48,422 nucleotides of DNA from an uncultured Alphaproteobacteria bacterium (GCA_934271195.1 CAKQRB010000019.1:1-48422); one strand, 5' to 3'. Counted from the first letter of the stretch, positions 1 to 8,378 are shown. Translations and numbers: made by a program. The notes: generated from the letters alone by a model not told the origin.

Positions 1-10
1 TTCCTGAGAA

Positions 11-35
11 CCCCCAGTTTACTGGGGGATATCTA
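11..35 (+). terminator. Hairpin at left edge, probable terminator
   Basis: A 7-bp GC-rich stem (CCCCCAG pairing with CTGGGGG) closes a 4-nt loop and is followed on the plus strand by a T-rich tail. It would end a rightward transcript entering from outside the window. It also sits just past the rho stop codon, so it could serve rho from the other strand, although the tail on that side is poor in T. Confidence 0.55.
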
Positions 36-38
36 TTT

Positions 39-1292
39 TTAAGAATTCATATTATTGAAAAAGTCGTCATTGTCTTTGCTCAAACGAAGCTTGTCAAGCA
101 GGAATTCCATACCATCAGTCATACCCATTTGCATCAAGACGCGGCGCAACACCCACATTTTGGACAAGCGATCTTTATCAACCAACAATTCTTCCTTGCG
201 GGTTCCGGAACGGGTGATGTCAATGGTCGGGAACAGGCGTTTGTCGGTTAGTTTTCGATCCAAAATGATTTCTGAGTTACCTGTTCCTTTGAATTCTTCA
301 AAAATAACCTCATCCATACGCGAGCCGGTATCTATCAAGGCTGTGGCAATAATCGTCAGAGAACCGCCTTCCTCAACATTACGGGCGGCACCAAGCAGAC
401 GTTTCGGACGTTGCAGAGCATTAGCATCCACACCACCGGTCAAAACCTTGCCTGATGAAGGGATAACCGTATTGTAAGCGCGGCCGAGACGGGTAATAGA
501 ATCGAGCAAAATGACAACGTCCTTTTTGGTTTCAACCAGTCTTTTGGCCTTTTCAATCACCATTTCGGCAACCTGAACATGGCGAGAAGCCGGTTCATCA
601 AAGGTTGATGAAATAACCTCGCCTTTAACGGAACGAGTCATGTCAGTTACCTCTTCCGGACGTTCGTCAATTAACAATACTATCAGATAACATTCCGGAT
701 GATTGGTAGCAATGGCATGAGCTATATTCTGCAGCATTACGGTTTTACCGGTGCGCGGCGGCGCCACGATCAGTCCGCGTTGTCCTTTTCCCTGAGGAGA
801 AATTAAATCAATCACGCGGGTGGTATAGTCTTTTTCACCGCAGATAATGTCAAAATTTAGTTTCTTAGTCGGATAGAGCGGCGTTAAGTTGTCAAAATTA
901 ACCCGAAGTTTAGATTTTTCCGGATCTTCAAAATTTATGCTGTTGATTTTGGTGAGGGCAAAATAACGCTCGTTATCTTTCGGGGCGCGAATCTCACCTT
1001 CAACGGTATCGCCGGTTCTTAAGCCGAATTTTTTAACCTGCGACGGCGAAACATAAATATCGTCCGGACCTGCCAAATAATTAGACTCTGCAGAACGTAA
1101 AAAACCGAAGCCGTCTTGCAGAACTTCAATTACACCGTCACCATAAATAATGTTGTCTTCATCAGCTACTTTTTTCAAAATAGCAAACATAAGGTCTTGC
1201 ACACGCATTGAAGAGGCATCGTCTACACCGAGCTCTTCTGCTTGCGTAAGCAGTTCCTTGGGGGATTTTTGTTTGAGATCTTTTAAATTCAT
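39..1292 (-). CDS. rho: Transcription termination factor Rho
   Basis: The ATP-dependent hexameric RNA helicase that ends untranslated transcripts. The 417-residue product has an N-terminal Rho_N helical domain, an RNA-binding cold-shock-like domain (DGFGFLRS), then the RecA-like motor with Walker A APPRTGKT near residue 180, Walker B VVILLDS and the SGKVLTGGVDANAL secondary RNA-binding loop. The ATG at 1292 is chosen over an upstream one because AAGG lies 6 nt before it and the protein then starts MNLKDLK as the family does; the extra 27 residues do not look like Rho. It points away from the presumed origin, which matches the hemE-hemH-rho side of alphaproteobacterial origins, though hemE and hemH are not seen between rho and the origin. 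Confidence 0.97.
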   Translation of the reverse strand: MNLKDLKQKSPKELLTQAEELGVDDASSMRVQDLMFAILKKVADEDNIIYGDGVIEVLQDGFGFLRSAESNYLAGPDDIYVSPSQVKKFGLRTGDTVEGEIRAPKDNERYFALTKINSINFEDPEKSKLRVNFDNLTPLYPTKKLNFDIICGEKDYTTRVIDLISPQGKGQRGLIVAPPRTGKTVMLQNIAHAIATNHPECYLIVLLIDERPEEVTDMTRSVKGEVISSTFDEPASRHVQVAEMVIEKAKRLVETKKDVVILLDSITRLGRAYNTVIPSSGKVLTGGVDANALQRPKRLLGAARNVEEGGSLTIIATALIDTGSRMDEVIFEEFKGTGNSEIILDRKLTDKRLFPTIDITRSGTRKEELLVDKDRLSKMWVLRRVLMQMGMTDGMEFLLDKLRLSKDNDDFFNNMNS

Positions 1293-1499
1293 TGAATACC
1301 TTGAAATTTGGATAGGATTGATTATTTCCTTGGAAGGTAAGATTTTTATAGTATGTTCTTTGTAAGATGTCAAATGTTTGTTAAAAAAAATTATAAACAG
1401 CCCCGCAGGGCAAACATTTAAATTTTAAAAAAGTTTTTGTTGTATGTATATTCCTGTGAGTCTTGTGGATTATTTTTTATGCGCAGACTTATCCAGATG

Positions 1500-1558
1500 T
1501 TAATAATTTGTTAAGCGAATCGTTAATACTTTATTAACCTTCGTTAAGAATCGTTTAA
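1500..1558. promoter_or_regulatory. Three CtrA-like boxes with embedded GANTC sites
   Basis: TTAA-N7-TTAA occurs exactly at 1500-1514, 1523-1537 and 1544-1558, so the starts are 23 and 21 nt apart, about two helical turns. GAATC, a GANTC site for the CcrM methylase, lies at 1517-1521, 1548-1552 and 1559-1563. In Caulobacter the response regulator CtrA binds this consensus in the origin and silences it, and CcrM methylates GANTC. Whether this organism encodes CtrA or CcrM cannot be seen in the window. Confidence 0.7.
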
Positions 1559-1702
1559 GAATCTTGTAAAGACTTTTTTAACCTTTTATGAAAAAAATTT
1601 TTTATCCAGAGGGTGGGGAAAGTGGTTTGTCCCTGTATATAACTTTTAGATATAAATTCTTTTTATGGTGATAAAATTGTATAACTTCCTGAAAGATGAC
1701 TG

Positions 1703-1734
1703 TTATCCACAGAATTTGAGAGTTTTGTGGATAA
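1703..1734. promoter_or_regulatory. Pair of inverted perfect DnaA boxes
   Basis: TTATCCACA at 1703-1711 and its exact reverse complement at 1726-1734 face each other 14 nt apart, 31 bp before the coaE start codon. Three weaker boxes lie further left in the same gap. These two are the strongest DnaA sites noticed in the window and they also sit where the coaE promoter is expected, so DnaA may affect coaE transcription as well as initiation. Confidence 0.75.
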
Positions 1735-1765
1735 GATGTATAAGTCTTTGTTTTGGGAGAAAGAT

Positions 1766-2350
1766 ATGAAGTTAGCGGCGATTACCGGATCTATCGGATG
1801 CGGAAAAACAACGCTGGCCGGTTTGGCCAGAGAGCTTGGTTGTGTGGTTTTTGATGTTGACAAGTGGAGTCGGGAACTTTATTCCCGTCCGGCTTATATT
1901 AATAAAGTGGCCGGTGTTTTTCCGGACGTGACGGAAAACGGAAAAATCAACAAGAAAAAGCTGCGCAATTTGGTTTTTGATAATCAAGAACAGCTTAAAA
2001 AACTTGAGGCTGTTGCTCATCCTTTTTTGAAACGCAGGCTTGTTGAGGCTATTCGTAAAAACGGAAAATACGACGGCATTTTTGTTTTGGATGCGGCTTT
2101 GCTGTTTGAGGCCGGATGGGACAAATATTGCGATTTGATTATTGTGGCCGATGTGGATTATGAAACACAAAAGCAAAGGGTTATGAAAAGAGATGGTATT
2201 TCTGCCGCAGATTTTGATAAAATCAATAATATTCAGATGAGCAATGCCGAGAAAGCCGCTTTGGCCGATGTGGTTATTGATACCGACAAACCGTTGAATT
2301 TGTTGAAAACGGAGTTGCTTTATATTATAGATGAATTGGCAGATGCGTAA
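1766..2350 (+). CDS. coaE: Dephospho-CoA kinase
   Basis: Catalyses the last step of coenzyme A synthesis, phosphorylating the 3'-hydroxyl of dephospho-CoA with ATP in the cytoplasm. The 194-residue product has the P-loop GSIGCGKT at residues 8-15, the DxD-like substrate segment (FDVDKWSREL) and the lid region around LKRRLVEA, and is of normal family length. The ATG at 1766 is preferred over a GTG 39 nt upstream because GGGAGA precedes it with good spacing and the protein then starts MKLAAITG. It is the first gene to the right of the presumed origin and is followed 15 bp later by dnaQ, probably in one transcript. Confidence 0.95.
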   Translation: MKLAAITGSIGCGKTTLAGLARELGCVVFDVDKWSRELYSRPAYINKVAGVFPDVTENGKINKKKLRNLVFDNQEQLKKLEAVAHPFLKRRLVEAIRKNGKYDGIFVLDAALLFEAGWDKYCDLIIVADVDYETQKQRVMKRDGISAADFDKINNIQMSNAEKAALADVVIDTDKPLNLLKTELLYIIDELADA

Positions 2351-2365
2351 GAAGGACTTTTATTT

Positions 2366-3085
2366 ATGACCAGAGAAATTGTATTTGATACCGAAACAAC
2401 GGGTTTTGATCCGGAAGCCGGCGATAAACTGGTAGAAATAGGCGCCGTGGAACTGATTAACCATATTCCGACCGGCGTAACTTATCACCGGTACATTAAT
2501 CCGGAGAGAGATGTGCCGGAAGATGCTTTTAAAATTCACGGCTTGTCTTATGAATATTTGAAAGATTTTCCAAACTTTGCCCAAGTGGCGGACGAATGGA
2601 TTGAGTTTGTCGGCGATGCTACTCTGGTGGCGCATAATGCCAAGTTTGATATCAACTTTGTGAATTATGAGCTTAAGCAGCTCGGAAAAGAAGGATATAC
2701 TTGGGACAGAGTTGTTGATACGCTTGAAATTGCCAAAATTTTGTTTCCGGGGGCAAGAAATAATCTTGACGCTTTGTGCCGTCGTTTTAATGTTGATAAC
2801 ACACAGCGTACGCTACATGGTGCCTTGCTTGACGCGCAGCTGCTGGCAGAAGTTTATCTTGAACTTTTGGGCGGGCGTGAACCGAGCTTTTTGCTTGATA
2901 AAAATAAAAAACAGACGGCGACGGCTGAAACCGCAGCGGTAATGAAGGATAAAAAGTACAGAGAGCCGCGGATTTTTGCTTTGAGTGAAGAAGCCTTACA
3001 GCAGCATAATGAATTTTTGAATGCTAAAATTAAAGAAGCTATATGGACAGCCGCACGAGAAGAACAGACAGATGAAAAGTTGTGA
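2366..3085 (+). CDS. dnaQ: DNA polymerase III epsilon subunit (proofreading exonuclease)
   Basis: The 3'-5' exonuclease that edits replication errors within the polymerase III core. The DEDDh catalytic set is complete: D8 and E10 in FDTETTG, D95 in HNAKFD, and H151 with D156 in HGALLDA. The 239-residue length is normal, with about 60 C-terminal residues rich in charged and helical sequence where the alpha-subunit contact is expected. AAGGA lies upstream of the ATG. It follows coaE as in many Alphaproteobacteria and ends at a strong bidirectional terminator shared with secB. Confidence 0.96.
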   Translation: MTREIVFDTETTGFDPEAGDKLVEIGAVELINHIPTGVTYHRYINPERDVPEDAFKIHGLSYEYLKDFPNFAQVADEWIEFVGDATLVAHNAKFDINFVNYELKQLGKEGYTWDRVVDTLEIAKILFPGARNNLDALCRRFNVDNTQRTLHGALLDAQLLAEVYLELLGGREPSFLLDKNKKQTATAETAAVMKDKKYREPRIFALSEEALQQHNEFLNAKIKEAIWTAAREEQTDEKL

Positions 3086-3094
3086 TTTCAATAG

Positions 3095-3137
3095 AAAAAA
3101 TCCCGAAATAAATTTTACTTATTCGGGATTTTTTTTT
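3095..3137. terminator. Bidirectional terminator between dnaQ and secB
   Basis: An A-rich left arm ending in TCCCGAA pairs with TTCGGGA followed by a run of nine or more T. The A-run on one side and T-run on the other let it work for both converging genes, dnaQ from the left and secB from the right. Confidence 0.9.
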
Positions 3138-3138
3138 G

Positions 3139-3639
3139 TTATTTTTGTTCCGGCTGAGGTTGTTGTCTTTCTTGCGATTGTTTGCGATTTTGATACATGG
3201 CGACAAAATCTATCGGGTTTATCATCAACGGCGGCAGACCGGCAGAAATGAGCGAGTTGGTAATGTAGCTGCGGGCATAAGGAAATAGCATTCGCGGGAT
3301 TTCTATCAACAAAACAGGTTCCAAATGTTCTTCCGGAACATTCAGGGCAACAATGCCGCAGTAGTCAAGTTCTAAAATAAACAGCGGCTGGGTACTGACG
3401 ATGCCGTCAATACGGATTTTTAAAGAAACGTTGAAGAAGTTGTCATGCAGATGATCAGCATGAACATCAACATCAATATTTATTTCCGGCGCCTGATTTA
3501 AATTGCGGAAAATTTCCGGCGCGTGCGGAATTTCTAATGAAAAATCTTTGATATACTGGGTGCTGATAACAATCGGCGGCTGGGTTCCGGCATTGTCGTT
3601 AGCTGTCGGTTGTTCCGAGGTTTGGTTTTCTTCAGACAT
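3139..3639 (-). CDS. secB: Protein-export chaperone SecB
   Basis: A tetrameric cytosolic chaperone that keeps precursor proteins unfolded and hands them to SecA. The 166-residue product has the SecB core: YIKDFSLEIPHAPEIF, the beta strands with EINIDVDVHADHL, and LFPYARSYITNSLISAGLPPLMINPIDF close to the C-terminus. The first 20 residues and the Gln/Pro-rich last 15 are low-complexity, as often in alphaproteobacterial SecB. A strong AGGAGG lies before the ATG. It is convergent with dnaQ and divergent from the Tim44-like gene, with a shared 137-bp promoter region. Confidence 0.97.
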   Translation of the reverse strand: MSEENQTSEQPTANDNAGTQPPIVISTQYIKDFSLEIPHAPEIFRNLNQAPEINIDVDVHADHLHDNFFNVSLKIRIDGIVSTQPLFILELDYCGIVALNVPEEHLEPVLLIEIPRMLFPYARSYITNSLISAGLPPLMINPIDFVAMYQNRKQSQERQQPQPEQK

Positions 3640-3776
3640 GTATTCCTCCTAAAGTGGTGTTCTGTTTATTGATACCCTGAAAATTTTGAATCGTCAAATA
3701 TTATAGTTGATAAAAGATATAATTCAGCTATATATTTATATAAGACGTGAGGATAATTTTTTTATGGAGACAGATA

Positions 3777-4439
3777 TTGTCGGGATATTTTGATATTTTA
3801 GTTCTTTTTGTGGTGGTTTTAGTAATTTTTAAAAGATTGCATTCTATACTTGGCTCAAGTGCTGACAGTGAAAACAAAGCTAAAATAGCCGAGGAAAATG
3901 CTGCAAGGATTTTTGATATCATTATGAAAGAAGCTGAGAAAAACCAGATGGAGGAAATGTTCCGCGGCGAAGACGAAGCCGAAAGTCAGGAAAATTTGAG
4001 CGATACCGAAAAAACATTACGTCAGATTCCGAATTTTGACAAAGACAAGTTTTTATACGGTGCCAAAAAGGCTTTTGAAATGGTTGTCAACTCTTTCTCT
4101 AAAGGCGATATTGAAACTTTGGAAATGCTGGTCAGTAAGAAATTGTTAAAAAAGTTTCAGGATATTATTGAACAAAGAAAAGCCGAAGGTATTGTTTCCG
4201 AGGCAGACTTCATTGGTTTTGATAAGGCCGAAATTGTTAAGGCAAAGGTTTCTGCCGATAATATTGCCAAGATTACGGTAGAATTTATTTCGCAACAGGT
4301 TAATCTTTTGAAAAATGCTGAAGGCGAAGTGATTGAAGGCGATGAAAACTTTATTCAGAATATTTCGGATACCTGGACTTTTGAACGAGCTTTGACTTCA
4401 ACTAACCCCAACTGGCTGTTGGTTTCTACGAGAAAGTAA
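3777..4439 (+). CDS. Tim44-like domain protein, membrane anchored
   Basis: A bacterial relative of mitochondrial Tim44; its exact role is unsettled, and it is usually placed at the inner membrane. The protein has one N-terminal membrane segment (about residues 4-18), an acidic linker, and the C-terminal Tim44 domain from about residue 85 to the end (FLYGAKKAFEMVVNSFSKGDIETLEMLVSK, then a beta-rich half). I take the TTG at 3777 as start: GGAG sits 7 nt before it and the protein then begins (M)SGYFDILVLF like its relatives. The GTG at 3747 has no ribosome site, and the ATG at 3764 is out of frame. It is followed after 3 nt by mltA, as in other Alphaproteobacteria. Confidence 0.88.
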   Translation: MSGYFDILVLFVVVLVIFKRLHSILGSSADSENKAKIAEENAARIFDIIMKEAEKNQMEEMFRGEDEAESQENLSDTEKTLRQIPNFDKDKFLYGAKKAFEMVVNSFSKGDIETLEMLVSKKLLKKFQDIIEQRKAEGIVSEADFIGFDKAEIVKAKVSADNIAKITVEFISQQVNLLKNAEGEVIEGDENFIQNISDTWTFERALTSTNPNWLLVSTRK

Positions 4440-4442
4440 ACG

Positions 4443-5642
4443 ATGACAGGAACTAAAAATCTTAAATTATTGGCTTTGCTGCTGGCGCTTTTTGCTTGCG
4501 GCAAGGAAGAACAGCAACCTTCCGAACAGACGGAGATTCCTTTGACGGCGGAAGAAAAAATTGACAAATCCGATTTTGAGCTGAAACAGGCGGATTATAA
4601 TACACTGTCAGGATGGAAAAAAGACGATCTGGCTACGGCAATGCAGGCTTTTGTCCGTTCCTGCCAAAAAATTATGACGTCTGACAGCGAGTTTCTTTCT
4701 GACAAAGCTTTGGTTAAGATTCCGACAGCGGCTTATAAGGAAATTTGTCAGAAGCTTGAAACAACGGCGCCGCTGGAATATTCTAATTTTATCGAACAGA
4801 ATTTTACGCCGTATCAGGTTTTGTTCAAAGGCAATGACATAGGACAGTTTACGTCTTATTTTGAACCGACAATTCAGGTTTCGGTTACGCGTAGTCATGG
4901 CTATAATTATCCGATTTATGGTCGTCCGTATGATTTATTTGAAATGAATCTGAAAGACTTTGACGAGGCTTATCCGAATAAAAAGCTTGTGGGACGCGTG
5001 GTCGGGCAGAAGTTTGTGCCTTATTTTACAAGAGACGAGATTTCTAAGACCATGATGAAAGCGCCGGTCATTTTATGGGCAGCTAATCCGGTTGATTTGT
5101 ATATTGCACAGATTCAGGGTTCTGCCGTCGCCGAAACGGAAGACGGCAAACAGGTTCGGATTGCTTATGACAGCAACAACGGACATAAGTTTACAGGAAT
5201 CGGGCGGATTTTGCTGGAAAGACGGCTTATACGCAAAGATAAGGCTTCGATGATGGAAATCAAAAAATGGATGCATGAGAATTATGACGTGGCGAAAAAC
5301 CTGATGAATGAGAATAAGCGTTATGTTTTTCATCGGTTGTCTTATGAAAGCGGTCCGATTGGCGCAGAAGGGGTGGTTTTGACGGCGGGAAGAAGTCTGG
5401 CCGTTGATGAAAACTACATACCTTACGGCAGCTTGCTCTGGCTGGAAACAGCATTGCCGAAATACGGCGAAACTTATAAAATGGTTGTTGCGCAGGATAC
5501 CGGAGAAGCTATTAAAGGCGCTATCCGCGGTGACTATTTCTGGGGAACAGGCAGTGATGACGTTTTGGAACTGGCCGGAAAAATGAATTCGACAGGACGC
5601 TATTTTATTTTTATTCCCAAAGGCGTGGAGGTTAATCAATAG
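4443..5642 (+). CDS. mltA: Membrane-bound lytic murein transglycosylase A (lipoprotein)
   Basis: Cleaves the glycan strand of peptidoglycan and leaves 1,6-anhydromuramic acid. The 399-residue precursor has a lipoprotein signal ending in LLALFAC, so Cys19 would be lipidated. The central MltA domain includes FTSYFEPTIQVS and YPIYGRPYDLF, and the C-terminal 3D domain holds the conserved Asp in VAQDTGEAIKGAIRGDYFWG. It stops at TAG, one of many genuine TAG stops here. It lies between the Tim44-like gene and a small membrane protein in a tight plus-strand run that continues to smr. Confidence 0.94.
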   Translation: MTGTKNLKLLALLLALFACGKEEQQPSEQTEIPLTAEEKIDKSDFELKQADYNTLSGWKKDDLATAMQAFVRSCQKIMTSDSEFLSDKALVKIPTAAYKEICQKLETTAPLEYSNFIEQNFTPYQVLFKGNDIGQFTSYFEPTIQVSVTRSHGYNYPIYGRPYDLFEMNLKDFDEAYPNKKLVGRVVGQKFVPYFTRDEISKTMMKAPVILWAANPVDLYIAQIQGSAVAETEDGKQVRIAYDSNNGHKFTGIGRILLERRLIRKDKASMMEIKKWMHENYDVAKNLMNENKRYVFHRLSYESGPIGAEGVVLTAGRSLAVDENYIPYGSLLWLETALPKYGETYKMVVAQDTGEAIKGAIRGDYFWGTGSDDVLELAGKMNSTGRYFIFIPKGVEVNQ

Positions 5643-5644
5643 AT

Positions 5645-6151
5645 ATGGCACGCAAATCTCCCAATAAGGCAGATGCTTTGGTTTATAAAGCATTGCAGAA
5701 GGCGATAGAGCAGGACAGACTGCGGGTATATCTGGATTATGCCAAAATAAACCGTCCGCAGTCACCGGTTTATGATCCGTGGGAGTGTTTGCTTCCGGTT
5801 TTGGTGCCGGTGATTATCGGCTTGCTGCTGATTATCAGCGTCGGGGTATTGTTTGGTTTGTTGTTTATTGTGGTTATGATTTTGGTTTACAGCACTTATG
5901 TGAAAAAGATTATGCATAGGAAGCTGATTGAAAGAACCAAAAAGTTTTTGACTACGGATTATGATAATTGTTGCAAACTCTGGGAATTTGGCGGAATTGT
6001 GCTGGTGAATACAAAAAACAAGAAGATCGGCTGTGTGGCGCCGGAAGGCGACTGGAAAGATTTTGTCGTGCTTAATTATGCCGATTTGATGGTTGACCAT
6101 AATGAAAAATCTGAACAAAAATCCGAAGAAGACAGATCCAAAACAGCCTGA
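5645..6151 (+). CDS. Hypothetical membrane protein, two helices
   Basis: Not recognised as a named family. The 168-residue protein has about 55 polar N-terminal residues, then two adjacent hydrophobic segments forming a hairpin (about 52-90, LLPVLVPVIIGLLLIISVGV and FGLLFIVVMILVYSTYV). A C-terminal domain of about 75 residues follows, with a conserved-looking strand run (CKLWEFGGIVLVNTKNKKIG), and a Lys/Glu-rich tail. It begins 2 nt after the mltA stop and its end overlaps the start of smr by 50 nt, so it is translated in the mltA-smr operon and may act in cell-wall work, which is only a context guess. Confidence 0.75.
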   Translation: MARKSPNKADALVYKALQKAIEQDRLRVYLDYAKINRPQSPVYDPWECLLPVLVPVIIGLLLIISVGVLFGLLFIVVMILVYSTYVKKIMHRKLIERTKKFLTTDYDNCCKLWEFGGIVLVNTKNKKIGCVAPEGDWKDFVVLNYADLMVDHNEKSEQKSEEDRSKTA

Positions 6152-6668
6152 AGATACTGATTTTTGGCAGGAGGTTGTAAAAGGCGTGCGGAAAATTCCG
6201 GTGTCTAATATTGACTTGTCAAAACCGCATACAGAACTGCCGGAAATCAGGCAGAATATCAATATTTTTGAGTTTTATCAGGGTGAACGGTTGGATTATC
6301 TTCGAGCCGGAAGTTTTAACAATATTGATGCCAATACCGTAAAGCGATTTAAGCGTGGAGAGTTCAGAATAGAGGCGCGTTTGGATTTGCACGGTTGTCT
6401 GGTTGACGAGGCTTATCAGAAGGTGGAAACTTTTTTACAAAATGCCGTCCGGCGCGGTTTGCGCTGTGTGCAGATTATTACCGGAAAAGGTTTGCATCGG
6501 GAAAATGAAGATATATTTGCCGCCCGAGGCGTGTTGAAAGATCTGGTGCCGCAATGGCTGAATCAGGACCATATTCGTCCGTTGCTGTTGGCTTTTGACT
6601 ATTCGCCGGTCAGCGAGGGCGGAGACGGCGCTTTAATGCTGCTTTTGCGCCGCAAGCCTAATTTTTGA
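6102..6668 (+). CDS. smr: Smr domain protein
   Basis: A small MutS-related domain, known as a nuclease or RNA-binding fold in other proteins; stand-alone alphaproteobacterial Smr proteins have no settled role. The 188-residue product has a polar N-terminal half and a C-terminal Smr domain from about residue 88 with the signatures LDLHG and ITGKG, and LLAFDYSP near the end. I choose the ATG at 6102 over the TTG at 6093; neither has a clear ribosome site and translation is probably coupled to the upstream gene it overlaps. Its 3' end overlaps nth on the other strand by 11 bp. Confidence 0.9.
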   Translation: MKNLNKNPKKTDPKQPEDTDFWQEVVKGVRKIPVSNIDLSKPHTELPEIRQNINIFEFYQGERLDYLRAGSFNNIDANTVKRFKRGEFRIEARLDLHGCLVDEAYQKVETFLQNAVRRGLRCVQIITGKGLHRENEDIFAARGVLKDLVPQWLNQDHIRPLLLAFDYSPVSEGGDGALMLLLRRKPNF

Positions 6669-7299
6669 TTTTTTTATCCGTGCTGTGGCAATAAGCAGCA
6701 ATCGGGCAGTTTAAGCAGTCAGGATTTTGAGCCTTACAAACATATCTTCCGAACAGAACGAGCCAGTGGTTGGCATTTTTCTTAAAATTGTCCGGCAGAA
6801 CGCTGTTTAAATCTTTTTCAACTTCCAACGGGTTTTTACCCTGACTGAAATCCAGCCTGTGAGAAATGCGGAAGACATGAGTGTCGACGGCAATTGTCGG
6901 TTTGTCAAACCAAACGTTTAAGACAACATTGGCGGTTTTGCGGCCGACGCCGGCAAGACTTTCCAAGGCCGTGCGGTCGGAGGGGACTTCACCGTTATAT
7001 TTTTCAACCAGTTCTTTGCTCATTACCATGATGTTTTTGGCTTTGTTGTTATAAAGGCCGATGGTTTTGATGTATTCTTTGAGTTTATCAATGCCGAGTG
7101 CTAAAATTTGCTGCGGCGTATCGGCTGTTTTGAAGAGTTCTTTTGTGGCTTTGTTGACGCCTTTGTCGGTGCTTTGGGCGGAAAGAATAACGGCAACCAA
7201 CAAGGTATAGGCATTATGAAAGTTGAGTTCGCAGCGCGGATTGGGATCCCGCTGATTAAAAATCTCCATGATTTCCAGAATCTCTTTAGTATTTCTCAT
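6658..7299 (-). CDS. nth: Endonuclease III (DNA glycosylase/AP lyase)
   Basis: Removes oxidised pyrimidines and nicks the abasic site in base-excision repair. The 213-residue product has the helix-hairpin-helix LAGVGRKTANVVL with catalytic K121, the catalytic D139 in VDTHV, and a complete [4Fe-4S] ligand set C188-X6-C195-X2-C198-X5-C204. Its ATG overlaps the tsaD stop codon (TGATG), so the two are translationally coupled in a minus-strand pair. The 3' end runs 11 bp into smr on the other strand. Confidence 0.97.
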   Translation of the reverse strand: MRNTKEILEIMEIFNQRDPNPRCELNFHNAYTLLVAVILSAQSTDKGVNKATKELFKTADTPQQILALGIDKLKEYIKTIGLYNNKAKNIMVMSKELVEKYNGEVPSDRTALESLAGVGRKTANVVLNVWFDKPTIAVDTHVFRISHRLDFSQGKNPLEVEKDLNSVLPDNFKKNANHWLVLFGRYVCKAQNPDCLNCPIAAYCHSTDKKIKN

Positions 7300-8378
7300 C
7301 AGGCTTTTACTCCTCCGGCGCCGGCTGCTTTGGGCGCGTTTTCGTCTAACGGCCAGCGGGGGCGCGGTTTAAAATCCAAGTCATTGGTATAACCGGCGCG
7401 GAATCTTTCCAGTCCGGCCCAGGCAATCATGACGCCGTTGTCAGTGCAGAAACGGACAGGAGGAGCGGAGAAAATCATATTATTGGCTTGGGCAAGAAGT
7501 TCCAACCGGTTTCTTAAAAAGGTGTTTGATGCCACACCGCCGGAAACGACAAGGTCTTTGCCTTCGGGATAATGTTCCTGAAAATAACGGATGGCTTTTT
7601 CAAGCTTGTGGCAGAGGCTTTCAGTAACGGCAAGCTGAAAACCGGCGCAGATGTCAGCCACATCTTGTTCGGGCAGAATAGCATGTTCCAATATGCCGTC
7701 CGGCGAATAAGATTCAATAATTTTGCGTACGGCGGTTTTCAATCCCGAGAAAGAAAGGTTGCAGTCCTGAGAATTGAAAAGCGGGCGCGGCAGAACAAAA
7801 CGGCGGCTGTTGCCGACATCGGCCATTTTTTCTATCATCGGGCCGCCGGGGTAGCCCAAGCCTAACATTTTTGATACTTTATCAAAGGCCTCACCGGCCG
7901 CATCGTCAATCGTGGTACCGAGACGTTGGTATTCGCCGACATTTTTTACAACTAAAATCTGACAATGCCCACCAGAAACAAGTAATAGTAAATAAGGGTA
8001 TTGTACGTTACTAGTCAATCTGGTAACCAGAGCATGGCCTTCCAGATGGTTTACGGCAACAAAAGGTTTGTTTAAGGCAAGAGCCATGGCTTTAGCTGCC
8101 ATTACGCCGACGACGACACCTCCGATCAGTCCGGGGCCGGAAGAGGCGGCAACGGCATCAATGTCATCAGGTCTTAAACCGGCTTTTTGAAAAGTATGTT
8201 CAATAATTTCGTCAATATGTTCCAAATGTGAGCGGGCGGCAATTTCCGGTACGACACCGCCGAAAGGTTTATGTTCTTCGAGCTGAGTCAAAAGGCATTC
8301 GCCCAATATTTGCCGCTTATCATTAACAATGGCGGCGGCTGTTTCGTCGCAGCTGCTCTCTATTCCTAAAACTATCAT
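7299..8378 (-). CDS. tsaD: tRNA N6-threonylcarbamoyladenosine synthase subunit
   Basis: Transfers the threonylcarbamoyl group to A37 of ANN-decoding tRNAs, with TsaB and TsaE (not in this window). The 359-residue product has the ASKHA fold starting MIVLGIESSCDETAAAIV, the metal-binding histidines in NHLEGHA, SGGHCQIL, and the C-terminal GGVASN and PVRFCTDNGVMIAWAG blocks. The last dozen residues (KAAGAGGVKA) are a short extension. In many Alphaproteobacteria hemC and hemD lie between tsaD and the mitofilin-like gene; here they are absent and only a 92-bp divergent promoter region remains. Confidence 0.97.
   Translation of the reverse strand: MIVLGIESSCDETAAAIVNDKRQILGECLLTQLEEHKPFGGVVPEIAARSHLEHIDEIIEHTFQKAGLRPDDIDAVAASSGPGLIGGVVVGVMAAKAMALALNKPFVAVNHLEGHALVTRLTSNVQYPYLLLLVSGGHCQILVVKNVGEYQRLGTTIDDAAGEAFDKVSKMLGLGYPGGPMIEKMADVGNSRRFVLPRPLFNSQDCNLSFSGLKTAVRKIIESYSPDGILEHAILPEQDVADICAGFQLAVTESLCHKLEKAIRYFQEHYPEGKDLVVSGGVASNTFLRNRLELLAQANNMIFSAPPVRFCTDNGVMIAWAGLERFRAGYTNDLDFKPRPRWPLDENAPKAAGAGGVKA

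Larger units (their letters stand above)
1293..1765. other. Candidate chromosomal replication origin (oriC)
   Basis: This is a 473-bp gap between divergent rho and coaE. It contains five 9-mers equal or one base away from the DnaA box TTATCCACA: 1464-1472 (minus), 1489-1497, 1602-1610, 1703-1711 (perfect, plus) and 1726-1734 (perfect, minus). It also has AT-rich runs at about 1374-1450 and 1590-1605 that could unwind, three TTAA-N7-TTAA boxes and three GANTC sites. In several Alphaproteobacteria the origin lies between a hemE/hemH/rho side and a maf-aroE-coaE-dnaQ-secB side, and both flanks here fit. Most genes to the right are on the plus strand, as expected for a rightward replichore. The origin call is inference from motifs and synteny. 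The region must also hold the promoters of rho and coaE. Confidence 0.8.

Noticed and set aside
5073..5765. Long minus-strand frame opposite mltA
   Set aside because: It lies wholly over mltA and the next gene, lacks a ribosome site, and its His/Phe/Asn-rich sequence is typical of an antisense shadow.
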